Origin: Takifugu bimaculatus
Lineage: Eukaryota; Chordata; Actinopteri; Tetraodontiformes; Tetraodontidae
Reading direction: 5' to 3'
DNA length: 64,000 nucleotides
NCBI GenBank assembly: GCA_004026145.2
Contig: CP034976.1
Coordinates: 4,902,296-4,966,295, forward strand
In this document: one piece after another, positions 1 through 21,632 of the stretch
Layout: the number at the start of each line of letters is the position of its first letter
How positions within the stretch are numbered: the first letter of the stretch is position 1
Translations under genes and position numbers: made by a program
The notes under the pieces: generated by a model
What the model saw: the letters and a program-made list of their open reading frames with translations, nothing else
Database searches by the model: none
Told to the model about the DNA's origin: nothing

Positions 1-3000
1 AGCTGGTGAATAACATCATATTCTGATGTTGGGTGTGTCTTCTGCAGCGACATGTATGTGCTGTTCTCATTCTTTGCTCTTGTCTTTTGTCCTGCTTTCC
101 TGTAGGACAGCAGAGGGATGGTGAACTTCCAGCATTTACAGATTTCAAAAGCAAAAAAGAAACCCCCAAAGGTGCAAACTCACCACAGTCTCAGGATACA
201 GATGACAGAGACAACACCGATGATAAGAGCCACAGCAGCGACAGACCAGGGGAGCACACTGTCAGAGTCACTACACTGCACAGCACCTGTCAAAGACGGC
301 AACTAATTCACTATGTAATTCCTTTATCACATATAAATTCTAAATTCTTTATTTAGAGTTTGACATAGTGATTAATGATAATGTGTCTGCAGTGCCTGAG
401 ATACCGTATTTTCACGACTATAAGGCGCACTGTATTAAAAGGCGCAGTCTCAGTTATGGGTGTTATATCTGTATTTAAAACATACATAAGGCACACTGTA
501 TTTTTAGGCGCATGTTAAAACATACAGTAAAAATAACAACGGAAGTAAAACAGTGAATTTCGACACATTTATTGAACAAAATATTTATTCTTCCGCCACA
601 AAACCATCAAAGTTTTCATCTTCTGTATATGAATTAAACAGCTGCGCTATTTTAATATCCAACATCCTGAATTCCTCTTCTTCATCATCTGAATCAGACT
701 CATCGTCTGGTTCCGCTTCAGCGTTGATGCCAGCTTTTGTGAAAGCTCTTACAATACATGAAGACGGTATCATAGCCCATGCGTCTACAATCCACCCGCA
801 TATGGTGGCATAACTTGCCCGCCACTGCCTCATAGTCTTTGTGAAGGAGTGTTCACCTTCCGTCATCCAGCGCTCTGTCCGTCTCCATGGCAGCCGAGAA
901 CCACGGTGAACGACGACTTCTCGTGCCCTGTTGTGCGTATCACCACCATACCGGTCCCTTTTTCTCCACTTTTTGGGTCAAAGGGATGTCAAAAGTCAGA
1001 GGGATCTCATCCATGTAGGTGCGGAAGATGGCCACCCTTTCGTGGTAATCCGCCTCATAAAGCGAAAACACTAAGATTGCTCGATTGCCATTTTCAGCCG
1101 CATATTCAATGGCCTGCAGTTTAGAGTAAGCCTCATTCATACACGTTACGCTTGACCGGCGCCATTTTAGGGGATCCTTACACGTAGGTGTGCCGCTAAT
1201 CGATTGGCGGAGTGTTTACCGTAGTGCACCCACCAAAGGCGCACAGCAGATTTTGGAACTCAGGCCACACACAAGGCGCACCATATTATAAGGCGCACCG
1301 TCGATTTTTGAGAAAATCTCAGTGTTTTAGGTGCGCCTTATTGTCGTGAAAATACGGTAATCAGAATGAGAATTATGATACAGTGGGACCTCTACTTACG
1401 AACGTCTCTACATGCGGAATTTTGAGGTTACGAAACGTCTTAACGGGAAAATATTTCCTCTTGTTACGAAAGAAATTTCAGGATATGAAAGGCAAAAATA
1501 CGCTACCGCTGCTACTCGCAGCTCGCGGAGTTTAGCGAATGCAAACATGCTTGTAGCTGCTCTGCCATTGGCTATCGCCTAGCATTTTCCTGTCATCCCG
1601 TTGGCTAGGAGGGACGTCAATATGTAAAAGTTTGTGTGTATCCCAGCGTCACCTTCGTTTAACTTTTATTTGTTGTGGGTGTTCGTATGTTTGTGCATAA
1701 GATGGCGGTGTTATCACAAGTGTTAAGGTTTGTTGCTAGTCATGACGGCTAATGTAAGATTAGCCTGTAATGAAGTTCATTTTGTTCCTGGAGAAGCCTT
1801 GCATTGAATTCCTACATTTATTGTGCGGTAATCTAATTGTAACATGTATTTGTTACATTTTTATGATTTATAAAAAAAAATTATGTCCGAATTTTTGGGG
1901 GCTTGGAATGGATTAGGGCATTTACATGGAAAATGCGTCTCTACTTACATAATTTTCAGGTTACAAAACAACTTCCGGAACCAATTAATTTTGTAAGTAG
2001 AGGTCCCACTGTATATCAGCGAATACTGGTCATGTAGTTGTGTGTGATTCACCATTTTCCCTAGTAGACGTCCTAAGAACTTTGAGGTTGTGCTGCACCC
2101 TCCCAACACCATTGTTGCTGACACAGTGGACAGTGTGGTTGTAGTCTGTCACACTTAAACTGATGGTGCTGTTTACTGTGGAGTCTGATACAGTAGTAAT
2201 TATAAAGTACTCAGTGTGATTTTTCAGTAAAGGCCATGAGATGGTGGGTAATGGGACCCCCTGACTTATGCATATGCAGGTCAAGATGTCTGACTGAATG
2301 CCGCATCCAGACGTATTGAGGATCTTTGGAGAAGCTTAAACAACAACAGAGCAACAATCTGACCATCATATGAATGCAACTCTTCTGAAAAGAAAGATAA
2401 TTTCATACGCAATCTCGTTGACAGAGAACCTGAGAAAAGTGCCACTACTACAAGAGAGAATGTACTCACCATTGATGGTTAGAGTCACAGTCTCCTCTGT
2501 ACTGATGTTGTTCTTGAAGCTGACCTTACATGTGACATTTGAAAGGTGTTGAGAGGCTGTAGCCTCAAACATCAAAGTTGAGGCGTGTGTGAATGTTCCA
2601 CCAGTCATCTCGTCAGTAGTCACACCAGTGATATTTCCTATAAGGTGAGGATCCTCATTTCTTCTTCTTGTCCACTTCCAGGTGATTTCCGGATCAGATC
2701 CAGAGCAGCGACCAGGAGCCCTGCAGGTCAGTGTGGCCCTCTGTCCCTCCGTCAAAGGAGGAACCATCACCGTGGGCTTCTGGCTCAGGGCTGATCAGAC
2801 AGCAGTACATTGCTGGGGTCAGTTAAACAATCCTTTTTCATGTGGTCTAAAATAATCTGCTCTTTCAAATAACCCATTCTGCCACCATGAATCTACAGTA
2901 AAAGAGAAATATTTCAATGATCAAAGTGAGCAGATGGAATGCTGCATCGGGTGAATGTCACAGTCAAATGTGTGCTGCTCAGGTTTGTATTTACTACTGC

Positions 3001-3682
3001 GTAGACACCAGCTGACACCAGAACAATGTAGCAGACACGGTGTTACGATCAGTTTTATTTTTGTAAGACATTAAAATGCAGATGTGTTGCCCTTGTTTAT
3101 GTTTTTTTTGTATCACAACATCTGCTGTGCTGATTTTGCTGTTACTCTACGTACCTTTTACAGAAATAAACATTCTTAGAAGAGGTGAATTTGGTTTTCC
3201 TCCAAAGAATGAGAAATAGGATCCAGAGTCTGATTCAGTCAGGTCATTCATGATTATACTGCAGTTCCTCGAAATCGGATCATAGTCCATCAGTGCCTGT
3301 CGTTCATTAAACCCATCCTTGCGATAAGCAAGGATGGGTTTAATGAACGGCATGACTGCATTGTCACATTCTTGAGTCGATCCACATTTGAACCAAGATA
3401 TTTTTTGTGGAAGACCAAAAGGAAAGCCTGAGAAAGAGCATGGAATCACAACACAGAGTCCCGCCTCCGCCGAGACCTCTTCTTCCACAGTGATACAAAG
3501 ACTCTTTGCACACTTTGTTCTTATGCTAGCAGATGGATCTGTAAACAGGGGTAACATGTACACACTTCACCACAAAAAATAGCTAATCCTGACAAACGTG
3601 CTTGTGTTTACATCAAAAACCTGGCACAAATGTACATACCTCCCACAAGAACCATCAGCATTACCCAGAAAAGAACAAACAT
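1..3682 (-). CDS. CD22/Siglec-like Ig receptor with ITIM tail (3' end beyond window)
   Basis: Type I membrane receptor of the sialic-acid-binding Ig lectin (Siglec) type, expected on immune cells. Exons on the minus strand: 3682-3640 (signal peptide MFVLFWVMLMVLVG), 3538-3155 (V-set domain), 2790-2470 (C2 domain with the LSQKPTV...PLTEGQ..TLTC pattern), 2334-2053 (second C2 domain), 286-184 (membrane span SVAAVALIIGVVSVICILRLW) and 99 to beyond position 1 (cytoplasmic). All junctions are phase-consistent. The tail shows two ITIM-like motifs, STYMSL and SEYDVI, which in this family recruit SHP phosphatases. Only two C2 domains are present, fewer than mammalian CD22. The V domain lacks the usual F-strand arginine: the DSGxYxxR position reads DSGSYFSF. 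Its neighbour mag on the same strand matches the human MAG-CD22 arrangement. It could equally be named a generic fish siglec; the stop codon is not visible. Confidence 0.8.
404..1357 (-). mobile_element. Pogo/Tigger-type DNA transposon, internally deleted
   Basis: The ends are near-perfect inverted repeats (CCGTATTTTCACGACTATAA at the left, its complement at the right), flanked by TA on both sides (402-403, 1358-1359), the Tc1/mariner-superfamily target site. On the minus strand, 1140-940 encodes a piece like a pogo DNA-binding N-terminus (AIEYAAENGNRA) running into a segment like the first catalytic block of pogo transposases (YMDEIPLTFDIP). Positions 866-585 encode a C-terminal-like part (WIVDAWAMIPSSCIVRAFTKAGI) followed by an acidic tail. 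Most of the catalytic core is missing, so this is a non-autonomous deletion copy. It sits in an intron of the CD22-like gene. Confidence 0.75.
1381..2011. mobile_element. Tigger-like MITE
   Basis: The element starts with CAGTGGGACCTCTACTTACG and ends with the complement (TAAGTAGAGGTCCCACTG), flanked by TA dinucleotides. The CAGTGG...CGACTTACGAA-type end is characteristic of the Tigger branch of the pogo family. No transposase coding remains in the 631 bp. It lies only 23 bp from the preceding pogo element, in the same intron. Confidence 0.75.
3301..3349. repeat. Perfect 22-bp hairpin inside a coding exon
   Basis: Positions 3301-3322 are the exact reverse complement of 3328-3349, separated by the 5-nt loop GATAA. 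The structure lies within the V-set exon of the CD22-like gene and is translated in frame as part of PFIKPILAYRKDGFNE. Confidence 0.9.
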
Positions 3683-3699
3683 CCTGACTCTGTAATGAT

Positions 3700-6600
3700 G
3701 ATTACGAAACTCAGTTTCTTCACCAAGAAGTTAGTACTTCTGTGGATGTAAAACACACAACAAAAAATAGGTGCAAGATCTAACCACATTAGTACAGAGA
3801 ATGCAGATTACAAGGATTTAAGATACATTTTCCTGTCCAGACAAAGTAAATATATATATTTAAAAAATAACACAAGAACTTCAAATTCAGCTGTTATACT
3901 TCAGATGTGGTCAAAGCTGGTGGGTAATGAGAATAATACTTATTTAGGTCATCATTAATGGTAAACACATGCTAGGTTGAGCAGCTAATTGGCAGCAGTA
4001 ACTAATCTTTTTCATTAGCACAGTAAAAGTGTCTACAACATCACTGGTCTGAGGGTCAGAGGAAGGTGGTGAAGACAGAGGTGGGTCTGTGGTCTATGGG
4101 TGAATCAGGATGAATTGTAAGAATTAAAAAACATTTTGTCTGTATTTCACCCATTGTGCCTCAACAGCATGTGGTCATGGGGTGAAAGGGTTCAACTGTG
4201 CTCTAATCATGACTGTGTAAAATAGTTTTAAAATAGCTCATCTGGCGCTAGTAAACTGGTAACGTGTTTATTTTTCATATGGTTCCATTCTGGGGTTTTT
4301 TTTCTCACACAATGACTTTATATTGCAATTTCAAAGACTTCCTCATTGCTGATATTTCTCTAAGATTGCTGAGCAAATAAGCAATGAGACAGTTGGTTAG
4401 CAAAGCAAATAAAGGATTGAAAGTATAATCTTATAACAAAATGGCAAATGAAAAACCAAGAAGAGATGGATACTTTACCGTTTTTTCTGCCTAGTTCTTC
4501 TCTCTTGTGTCTTTGTGGCTCTGCCCTCACAGCTGATTTTTCTTCCCTCTCCTTTATGCCTGCTTCTGTTTTTGTTGTCAGCGTCCAAATTAACCCAGAA
4601 AGATCAATTTTGCTTTTAAAATCATCCACCCATTAACACTATTTACTAAATACCAGATAAATAAACAGCAAAACAGTACAATTTATAGACACCCTTTATA
4701 AGCACCCTGCTAATTAGCATTAGCATCATAGTGTGGAGTGTTTATGAAGCTATTGAAGGTTTACCTTGAAGACAGGAAAAACTTAATTGATTAATCAACA
4801 TTTTGAAGCCTGTTTTTTGCTTTTCATTATTAATTTGTAGGTTGACCTTAGAACAGATAAAGTGGCATACAGGTTTGTGGTTTTAAAAACAAGTACACTA
4901 AGAGAAGCCAACAATGATGCAGAAATCTGCTGTCCTTGGTAATAATGCTAAACTACAGAGCTAAATAAATAAGAAATTGTCACTAATACACCAAGAAAAG
5001 AATATCCAAAATTAAGGTCCCTTAATGTGTTAATGTGTGACTGTTCACACATTAACACAAACAGCATTTTAGCAACCTATTAGTTTCCCAATTTGCACAG
5101 ATCAGATCATGTGTTTTACAACACACGCACATGGTCTTTGAGTTCTAGAGGGTTAAAGAGTTGCTGCCACAGCTTTGAAGAAGAGCAGCTAATCTTTCAA
5201 AAAAGTCAACCAAAAAGTCAACACAGAAATGTGTTTTAATCCAAAATCTTTAAATACCAATGTTTACATCTGCATTGACTCTGGTTTAGGGTTTCATTTC
5301 CTCCTAAACCACAATACATGAGTTAGTTTTAAGGAAAAAAATCAATGCACATACCTCAGTTAGACAATGAATGTTTATCATGAAATTCATTATTAAAACA
5401 TGTACAACATAAAATATACAAGAAATTGTAATTTTCTTTTATTACCACATAGAGAATGAAAGTGAATTAAAGTGAAAAGGACACATTGAAAAAGAGGGAA
5501 ACCAATTAATAAACCTTTTATGGCTGTTTGGCTATCTGACCATACCATATGGCTTTGTTAATGCTGGGACAAAAGAGGAACTAACTGAAATGCTGGCATT
5601 CCCCATCATTCTGTTACACAGCCCAGCATGACAAAACAGTTGGGTAATGTCTTCCTGAAACACTCCTCCAAAAAAAACCTTGATTTCTTTATACTGAGGC
5701 TGACAAACATGCCTAAAATACACAGTAGAATCATGGACACCTCTAAATGTAAAGAAAAAATAAATCCAACTTAAAGCTTACCCATTTAACTTTTACAACT
5801 CACTAATTTGCAAGATTGAATCTCGCAAATTGCATTATTGTTCCCAATATAAAATAAATTCCATCGTCCTGGTCAGTGTATTGCTCTGAAATAAGCAGCA
5901 TTTAGTTGAAATGCTGTGGATAATAACTTGACTTTGGTCACAAATAAGTTATTTTGCTAAACGGAGACATGTTAGCTGCCTTCAAAAACCTTCACCCTGG
6001 TTATATTAAGACAGTGTCAGTCACAAATATTTCACTCCTTTGTCCATCCAGACTCGATTATTTCTATCAACAGACTCAACAGGTGTGCACTGTGTTTACT
6101 TTACACACCACATCTCTTTCACTATCAAAATACATTTGTTAATACAATAATTGTTATTGTAATTAAGATTGTATTGATATAATACAGACTATTAGTGTGT
6201 TTTGACATTATATCACAGGCTCGTCTTTACATATCACAACCAACTGGACTGGTCAGCATCACTTTTCGTCATTCAAACATCTAACTGCTTCTCAGGTGAA
6301 ACGACGCACACATTTCCCATAGACTCTTGTGTGATCTCAGCGCAATCTGACACAAACCACTCACATTTTTCACTTTTTAAATAAATAAGAGAGGAGTAAT
6401 GATCAGTTCTGGGACTTGCTGTAGAAGATTAGGGTAGATTCTGCATCAGCCATGGAGCAGGACATTCTGGAACACATTTGACAGTTACTCACAGAAAAGC
6501 ACATGTGACCATGCACTTTTAACCTTTGACCGAAGCAGGCTCCAGAGGGAGACATTACAGACAATCCTGTGGATTTAAGATGCTGAGATACATTTGTATC
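3700..6600. other. Intergenic stretch between cd22-like and mag
   Basis: AT-rich sequence with no convincing exon on either strand. It presumably contains the promoter of the CD22-like gene near 3.7-3.9 kb and the 3' flank of mag. The only structure noticed is a short perfect inverted repeat at 5026-5059. Confidence 0.6.
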
Positions 6601-6952
6601 TCTGCTGCCGTTATCATTGTGGGGTGTAATTAAAACTCAAATGATACCGTCCTCGTGTGGTAAGAATTGATCCTGAATTTTCTTTTACATTGTCAAGTAG
6701 ATCTTGCTGACCCAAAAAAGTAAGAATTTTTCCAAATGTTGGCTTGTGAGGGGGCATTCTGTGGGAGCAGAGACAGTATCGAGTACTGGCAGAGTAGACA
6801 TTGAGCGGTACATCATAGGTGATAAATCTGAGGCGATGGCGTTTGCAGAGTGAAATCCAGCAGAACATGACAGGTTATCACTACATGGATGTGGCAGGAG
6901 ATGTGCGGCCACTGCATCTCGTGTAGTCGAGGGATCAGGGAAGGATAGCGAT

Positions 6953-16122
<9,170 letters not shown>

Positions 16123-16800
16123 GGTTTCCACCTAAGGTTGGACCATAGACCTCTGGAACACACAACGCGTTCTGTCTGTTAAAGCACATGCGTCATCAGG
16201 AGAGCAACAAGTTTGAAATGTCTTGTTTCCATCGGTGTTCCAGCATGACTCACGCTCTGCATTAGCACATACGAATCATGCACAGGATCAAAAGCACTTA
16301 GTGATTCGCTCATGAGCTGAGTACAAAAACGTATGAGAACCTTGGTTAATCTTCATGATTTAGCATTTTTTTCTTTGAACACATCACAAAGAAAATGCAG
16401 TGCAGAGATTCCAATGTGTTGATGTTATTTTCTGTCAGAAATTCCACATTTTCACAGATAAAATAATTTGGCTTCATATTTATAAAGGTGAAAAAGCAAC
16501 TGCGTCCAAGAATGAGTAAGTTATCCATCCTTTTCCCGTCATGGGAAATATTCGAGTTTTACAATACACTTTTACAATAACAAACTAACGTTCTACTTAA
16601 ATCTCAACTGGGAATCATGTTCATACATTTGAAATAATAGAATTTTACACAGTGTTCATCAAAATGCTGTTAATATGTGTAATGTTTTATATAGAGGTTT
16701 ACCTAGAAACACGGACAGGCACAGACTGAAGCTCAATGAGGCAGCTTCTCAGCAGCTCCACGGGACAGTCTCACACCCAGAAACCTTAACAGTTATCGTC
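16123..16800 (-). promoter_or_regulatory. mag: Probable mag 5' untranslated exons
   Basis: A good acceptor (GTGTTCCAG then AGGTCTATGG, exon from 16152) precedes the mag start codon, so 16152-16123 should be 5'UTR. A matching donor (GTTTCTAG then GTAAACC, exon end at 16703) lies upstream, suggesting a noncoding first exon beginning somewhere between 16.7 and 16.8 kb. No TATA box was identified. This is inferred from splice signals only. Confidence 0.4.
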
Positions 16801-16809
16801 TCCTTAAAT

Positions 16810-17640
16810 GAAATGAAAAAACAGTGAAATCAGCTCCGCTAGTTGGTAGCATGCTGCCTCCCCATACCAACCACCATTAGTTGAACAGTCAACACCATAT
16901 AATTTATGTTTAACAAGAAATGAATATAGGCTTTAATTCAGAGTGTCGATTATTTGGTTTCACAGCATTTCCTACTCAGCTTTTATCCAATAAAGGTAGT
17001 ATAAATGTAAAGGATCTCTTTTGTATGCTATGACCCCGAGGTGTCAGTAAGAACATGAAATTTTGCTTTCCCTTCTCGAACTTCCTCAACCCTCCTGCAT
17101 TTATTTGAGGATTCTTCTGCTGCCACTGTGGTCATATGACCAGTGTTGCTCCCTCTCCACTAAAGAAAAATGAAAATGCACATACGTGCATAGGTTAGAC
17201 CTCGGGGGTTATTATACAGTATGTAACGGAGGGTACGTTTTTGAAACGCACCAAAACAAGAGCAGTGTTTTTCCTTTTTGTTGAAAATGTAATCACAACC
17301 TAAATGAAATCTATAACTGTTAACATGATGATACATGTGTGGTGAATACAGTGTTAATAGATCCACTAGTAGAAGGAGAGAATTTAGCTTCATGTTGAAG
17401 CAGCCTGCCTGTGCAGATGGCCGGCGGATTGTGCTTTAGAGCTTGGGTGCTTGGATGTATCATGATTAATACATCCCAACATCCCCCAGAGATTCCATGA
17501 CTAATATTAGTCTTGTTGAGGACAAGTAAACATTTGCAGGAGGCTGTTGAATTTATTGGGCAGCTCATCATGTAGCCCCACAACAGCAAAAATCATTTAA
17601 AACTACAGCTTCTATGTTTGTAGCTGAACTTTGATGCATT
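16810..17640. other. Intergenic stretch upstream of mag
   Basis: No coding exon or repeat family recognised. It could contain mag regulatory sequence, but no specific motif can be defended. Confidence 0.5.
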
Positions 17641-17649
17641 TCAGCTCAA

Positions 17650-18470
17650 TTTGAACTTCTCCTTTCAGCTGTTCCTCTGAATGGTGTCACACTGAAACCA
17701 ACTCTCTCCACCACATCCTCTTTTCAGGTGCTCACTAACTTCATGTCCTCTTTCACTCCATCTATAAATCTCCTATTTTGGCTTGCTCCATTCTGACCTC
17801 CACTGTCTCCAAATCACACTGGTCTCACCATCTTGTCTTACTTTTATTCCATTACATCATCTTCCCTATCACTTCCAGTATGCTAGAACCTTCCTATTTA
17901 CCAATTTATCTACTCACACCCTCCATCGCTCCAGCCTGTGGACTGTGGCATATTTAAAAGCCACCACCTCCTCTGTCTCTGCTCCCTGTCAGCTCAGCTC
18001 TATACAGGGGCCTCTCGTACACGTACACATTATATCTTGCTAACTGCTTTGCTAACCTTCATTTCCTTCCTTTCCATGAAATACTTCTACCTCTCTACAT
18101 TTTCATCCAAAACCGATTCTATGCAAACTTTCGTCGACCTGTTCCCCGCTCTCACCACAGATGACAGTATCAGCTGCAAACTGATTCTATGCTCCACCTC
18201 CTGCCTCACCTCGTCTCTCAGCCTGTCAGTATGGTGAATCAGAAGGGGCTGAGAGCAGTTCCTTGGTGCAGCCCCATCTCCACCTTCAACTCCTCCGTTA
18301 TATCTCCGTTATATCCTCCAGATTTTATGGATGTTCCCCACCATGTTCTCCACTACTCTATCATGCTTCTCTGCCACTCCAGATATCCTCACGTAAACCC
18401 AAAGTTCCCCCTTGTTACCTCGGCTTTCTTGAGTTTTATAAAGGGTGCCTGTAGCTTCCTCTGAGCTTCT
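17650..18470 (-). mobile_element. Degenerate RTE-type (Expander-like) LINE fragment
   Basis: Read on the minus strand, 18300-18110 matches in style the reverse-transcriptase stretch seen in fish RTE-like elements: GLHQGTALSPF, then a DRLTDEVRQE-like segment and a degraded FADD-like region. Several stops and indels show it is an old relic. The flanking C/T-rich sequence at 17.65-18.1 kb looks like the following part of the same element. Confidence 0.55.
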
Positions 18471-18479
18471 CCATATTCT

Positions 18480-21400
18480 CCATCAACCACCTCAAAGCAA
18501 ATGCTGCATCCTCAATGCAATAAAGTCACTGAAGTAATTTTTTTTTTACTGTATTTACATTAATGCCATTTTTTCCCTTTAATATTTATGTGCTTTTCAA
18601 GCTATGTGTAGCTCAAAGCCATTGGGAGGAAAAAAATCATTACATTTTTATTAATGTGTGTCCTCTGTCTCTCTCTGTATGTGTGAGTATAGAGATAGCG
18701 TTGTTCCATCTTTAGACCTTTGTAAGGTCTGCAATGTTAAAAATAATATAGTGATCCAGATCCTTTTCAGAAAAAATAAAAACACTAAAAATATCACACT
18801 CCATACAGAGGTCTGAACTCTGTTAAATCTATGGGAAAATGTTGCACCTGTGAAATCATGTAGGAATAGAGGGGGGGAAACCAAGAGGACATCCCAAAAT
18901 ACAATATATAGGTAGATCAGCTCAGCATATTTGAAATTGTTTCAGAACATTAAAAAAAAGGAAATCTAAAAAGAATCATTCCAGACTTTTGAAGACATCT
19001 TGGCCCATAATACCTCCCTGTTGGCTGTGACAGTCCTAACTAACTCCAATATTGCGTCAAGCTACACCATCTGTACTGCAACAAAAGGCCAAGAGCTGGG
19101 TGAGCGTGTACATGCAGGAGGCTTCAGAGAGCAGCCACCACAATGGCCTCATTGATGGCTCAGACAAACGGCTGACACAGTGCACAACATTGCATACATG
19201 AGCACACTTTAGGAGATGCACACAACACTTGCCTCATACCAGCCTCAGCACCAGGCTCCTGATCAGGCTTCTTGTTGTTTCACTCCTTCAGATAATCGCC
19301 TCGCTCTGAATCCACGCCTGTGGGAAACAACTGAAAATTTAGATATAGATAAGTAAGGAGATGAGGGCAAGGAAAGATAGGGAGTCTGTATGAGCGCTGG
19401 TTTACATGTGCCGTGGGCAGTTTAGAAATATGCATACAGGCATTTCTGCAGCCGATTTTGGCCCACTCAAATTTCTTTTCTCCCGCTCCACCGGTTCCTC
19501 CAGTTGTCTTGACGTTATGATCAAACTGAATTCAGATCACAGCCACATATGATGACTAAGGAGAAACTTTTCATGATACTCCAGCGAGACACAATAGATA
19601 TGGCCAATGATAATGTGGAAAGAATGCTGAGCCCAATTGTGTAAGATTGTTAGCTCAAAACACAGAGAACAGGGGCTATATACTAGTTAATAGTACTATA
19701 GCGATGTTAAGTAGGTTGGCATTGTAAAACTTATGCAAAACCTGCACTTAAATAAAAGTAGATATCATGTTTTAAAAGGATGTGATTAATAGAAATGAAC
19801 TATGTCCGTAAGTCTGCATTAAATGCTGTCTATATTTAATTTTGCTCTCCTATTTAAAGGAGCAGAGAGAGGTGGGGGTACTATTAGATTGTATGTTATC
19901 ATCAGAACATGTTGCACCTCCTGTATGGTTGCCTGAATAACATAAATAATCAATTATAAAGTAATTATGGGAACATTGTTTTTTGGAATTTTAGTCTTTT
20001 GGAGATGAGCTGAGAACTAGTTTATGCATTTATGATGGTTTCCTAAGTAGAAACTATAATATAGCAAACATCAGAGAGATTATTTAAGATAAGTATTTAG
20101 CTCTTTTCGACTTCAGAACTTGTTTGTTTTTTAATATAATAGATGCAGTGTGGCATAATTGTGCAACATTCTGGACATTTTTGTCTGCTTCTTCTGCTAT
20201 TCCTTTGTGAAAATGAATTGTTCCCTTTTTGAATTTTAGAAATAGCAGGCACTAGTATTTCCAGTCAATATTTCCTTTTTGAACAGGCAGTGTCTAGTGC
20301 AAATTAATATTTTTACATGCCAAAGTGTAAGCAGATAAGAAAAATAGTTCTAGGAATTGTGTAGTAGTTCCTCTGGTGGTAGTGATTGGAATGTTTTTTT
20401 TTTTTTGTCTAAAATAGGAAATAGATTGTACTATTAGTCTTACCTGTAAAAAAACACATCTGCTCAAATACTTCAAAATGAAAGGAGCATAAAAACGGCC
20501 TCAGATGAAGGAATGTTTATAGATGCTAACAGCATTAATAAGCAGTAGAATTCACATGTGAGAATAAGAAAAAGGGCAACTTTTCCTTTTTTTCAGTGCA
20601 CATTGTTCCATGAAGGGTGAGTCACTGTGTACAGAAGCTGTTTGGCCACCAGCCAAGTGATGGCATCAAGCGAGCTATGGATAACCTCATGGGAATCCCT
20701 TTTCAAACAGTCTGCAGAGGAGCTGAAGAAGAGAACGTTGCAGTGATGATGTAAAGAAATCAAGCAGTTTCCAGAGGAATTATTGTGGTGACTCTGCGTG
20801 CACACGCACACATACAGGCCACAGATATGCCAGCACACTAGTTAGTGTGGGTTGTGGAAATATGTGACCTTCCTCTGATGTAAGCTCAGCCTTCTCTGTG
20901 GCCCTGTTGTAGTTCCTGCATATGTAGAAGGTATGTTTAGCATGAAAGATCGAATTGTTGTGTTGTAAGTATTGGGTCAAATGACTGGAAAGGATCAAAT
21001 ATCTGCACCATCGTTAAGTACGGCTGAAGAACTACAACAAACAAAGTCACAACATATACCTCACCTAAAGTTTGAAGAGTTGTCCTCAACAAGGAACTCT
21101 GCACATTTGCCTCCATCAAGATCTTTAATGCTTCTGTGTTGCGGTGAATCTCAGTGAATCATGGTAGGAAACCAAAGCACAGCATCCCTAGCGAGCCATA
21201 CCTCCTCTCAGGGATCACAGGACCCCCTGAACATTCACTATTGCTCAATCAGGCCACAACACCTTTTTATCCACATATCTCCAACACAACATTTCAGAGC
21301 GAATATGATCTGTACTAAAACATCACTGTATTTCACCAGAAGAATGAAAGTCCTGTTTGCAGAACACTGCCCATTGTCCAAAGGACAAATTGGAGATTTT

Positions 21401-21540
21401 TTTCCCATTTTTTTCCCAGAACAGACCCACTCACAGCTTGCGCTTTCCTTGTTTGCCTATGACGTGCGTTAGTCCACCGCAAGCTAAGGCCCCCACTAAT
21501 ATACTCCAGAGGAGCAGATGGTCCTAAATCATGACTGTTC
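18480..21540. other. Gene-free intergenic sequence
   Basis: No ORF with recognisable protein content, no RNA gene and no clear transposon termini were seen in this 3-kb AT-rich stretch between mag and lsr. Confidence 0.55.
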
Positions 21541-21546
21541 CCCACT

Positions 21547-21548
<2 letters not shown>

Positions 21549-21630
<82 letters not shown>
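21549..21630. repeat. (CA)n microsatellite
   Basis: About 40 uninterrupted CA units. The Thr-His and Cys-Val open frames across it are artefacts. Confidence 0.98.

Positions 21631-21632
<2 letters not shown>

Noticed and set aside
33..356. 107-codon plus-strand frame at the left edge
   Set aside because: Overlaps minus-strand tail and membrane exons of the CD22-like gene that join in phase and carry ITIM motifs.
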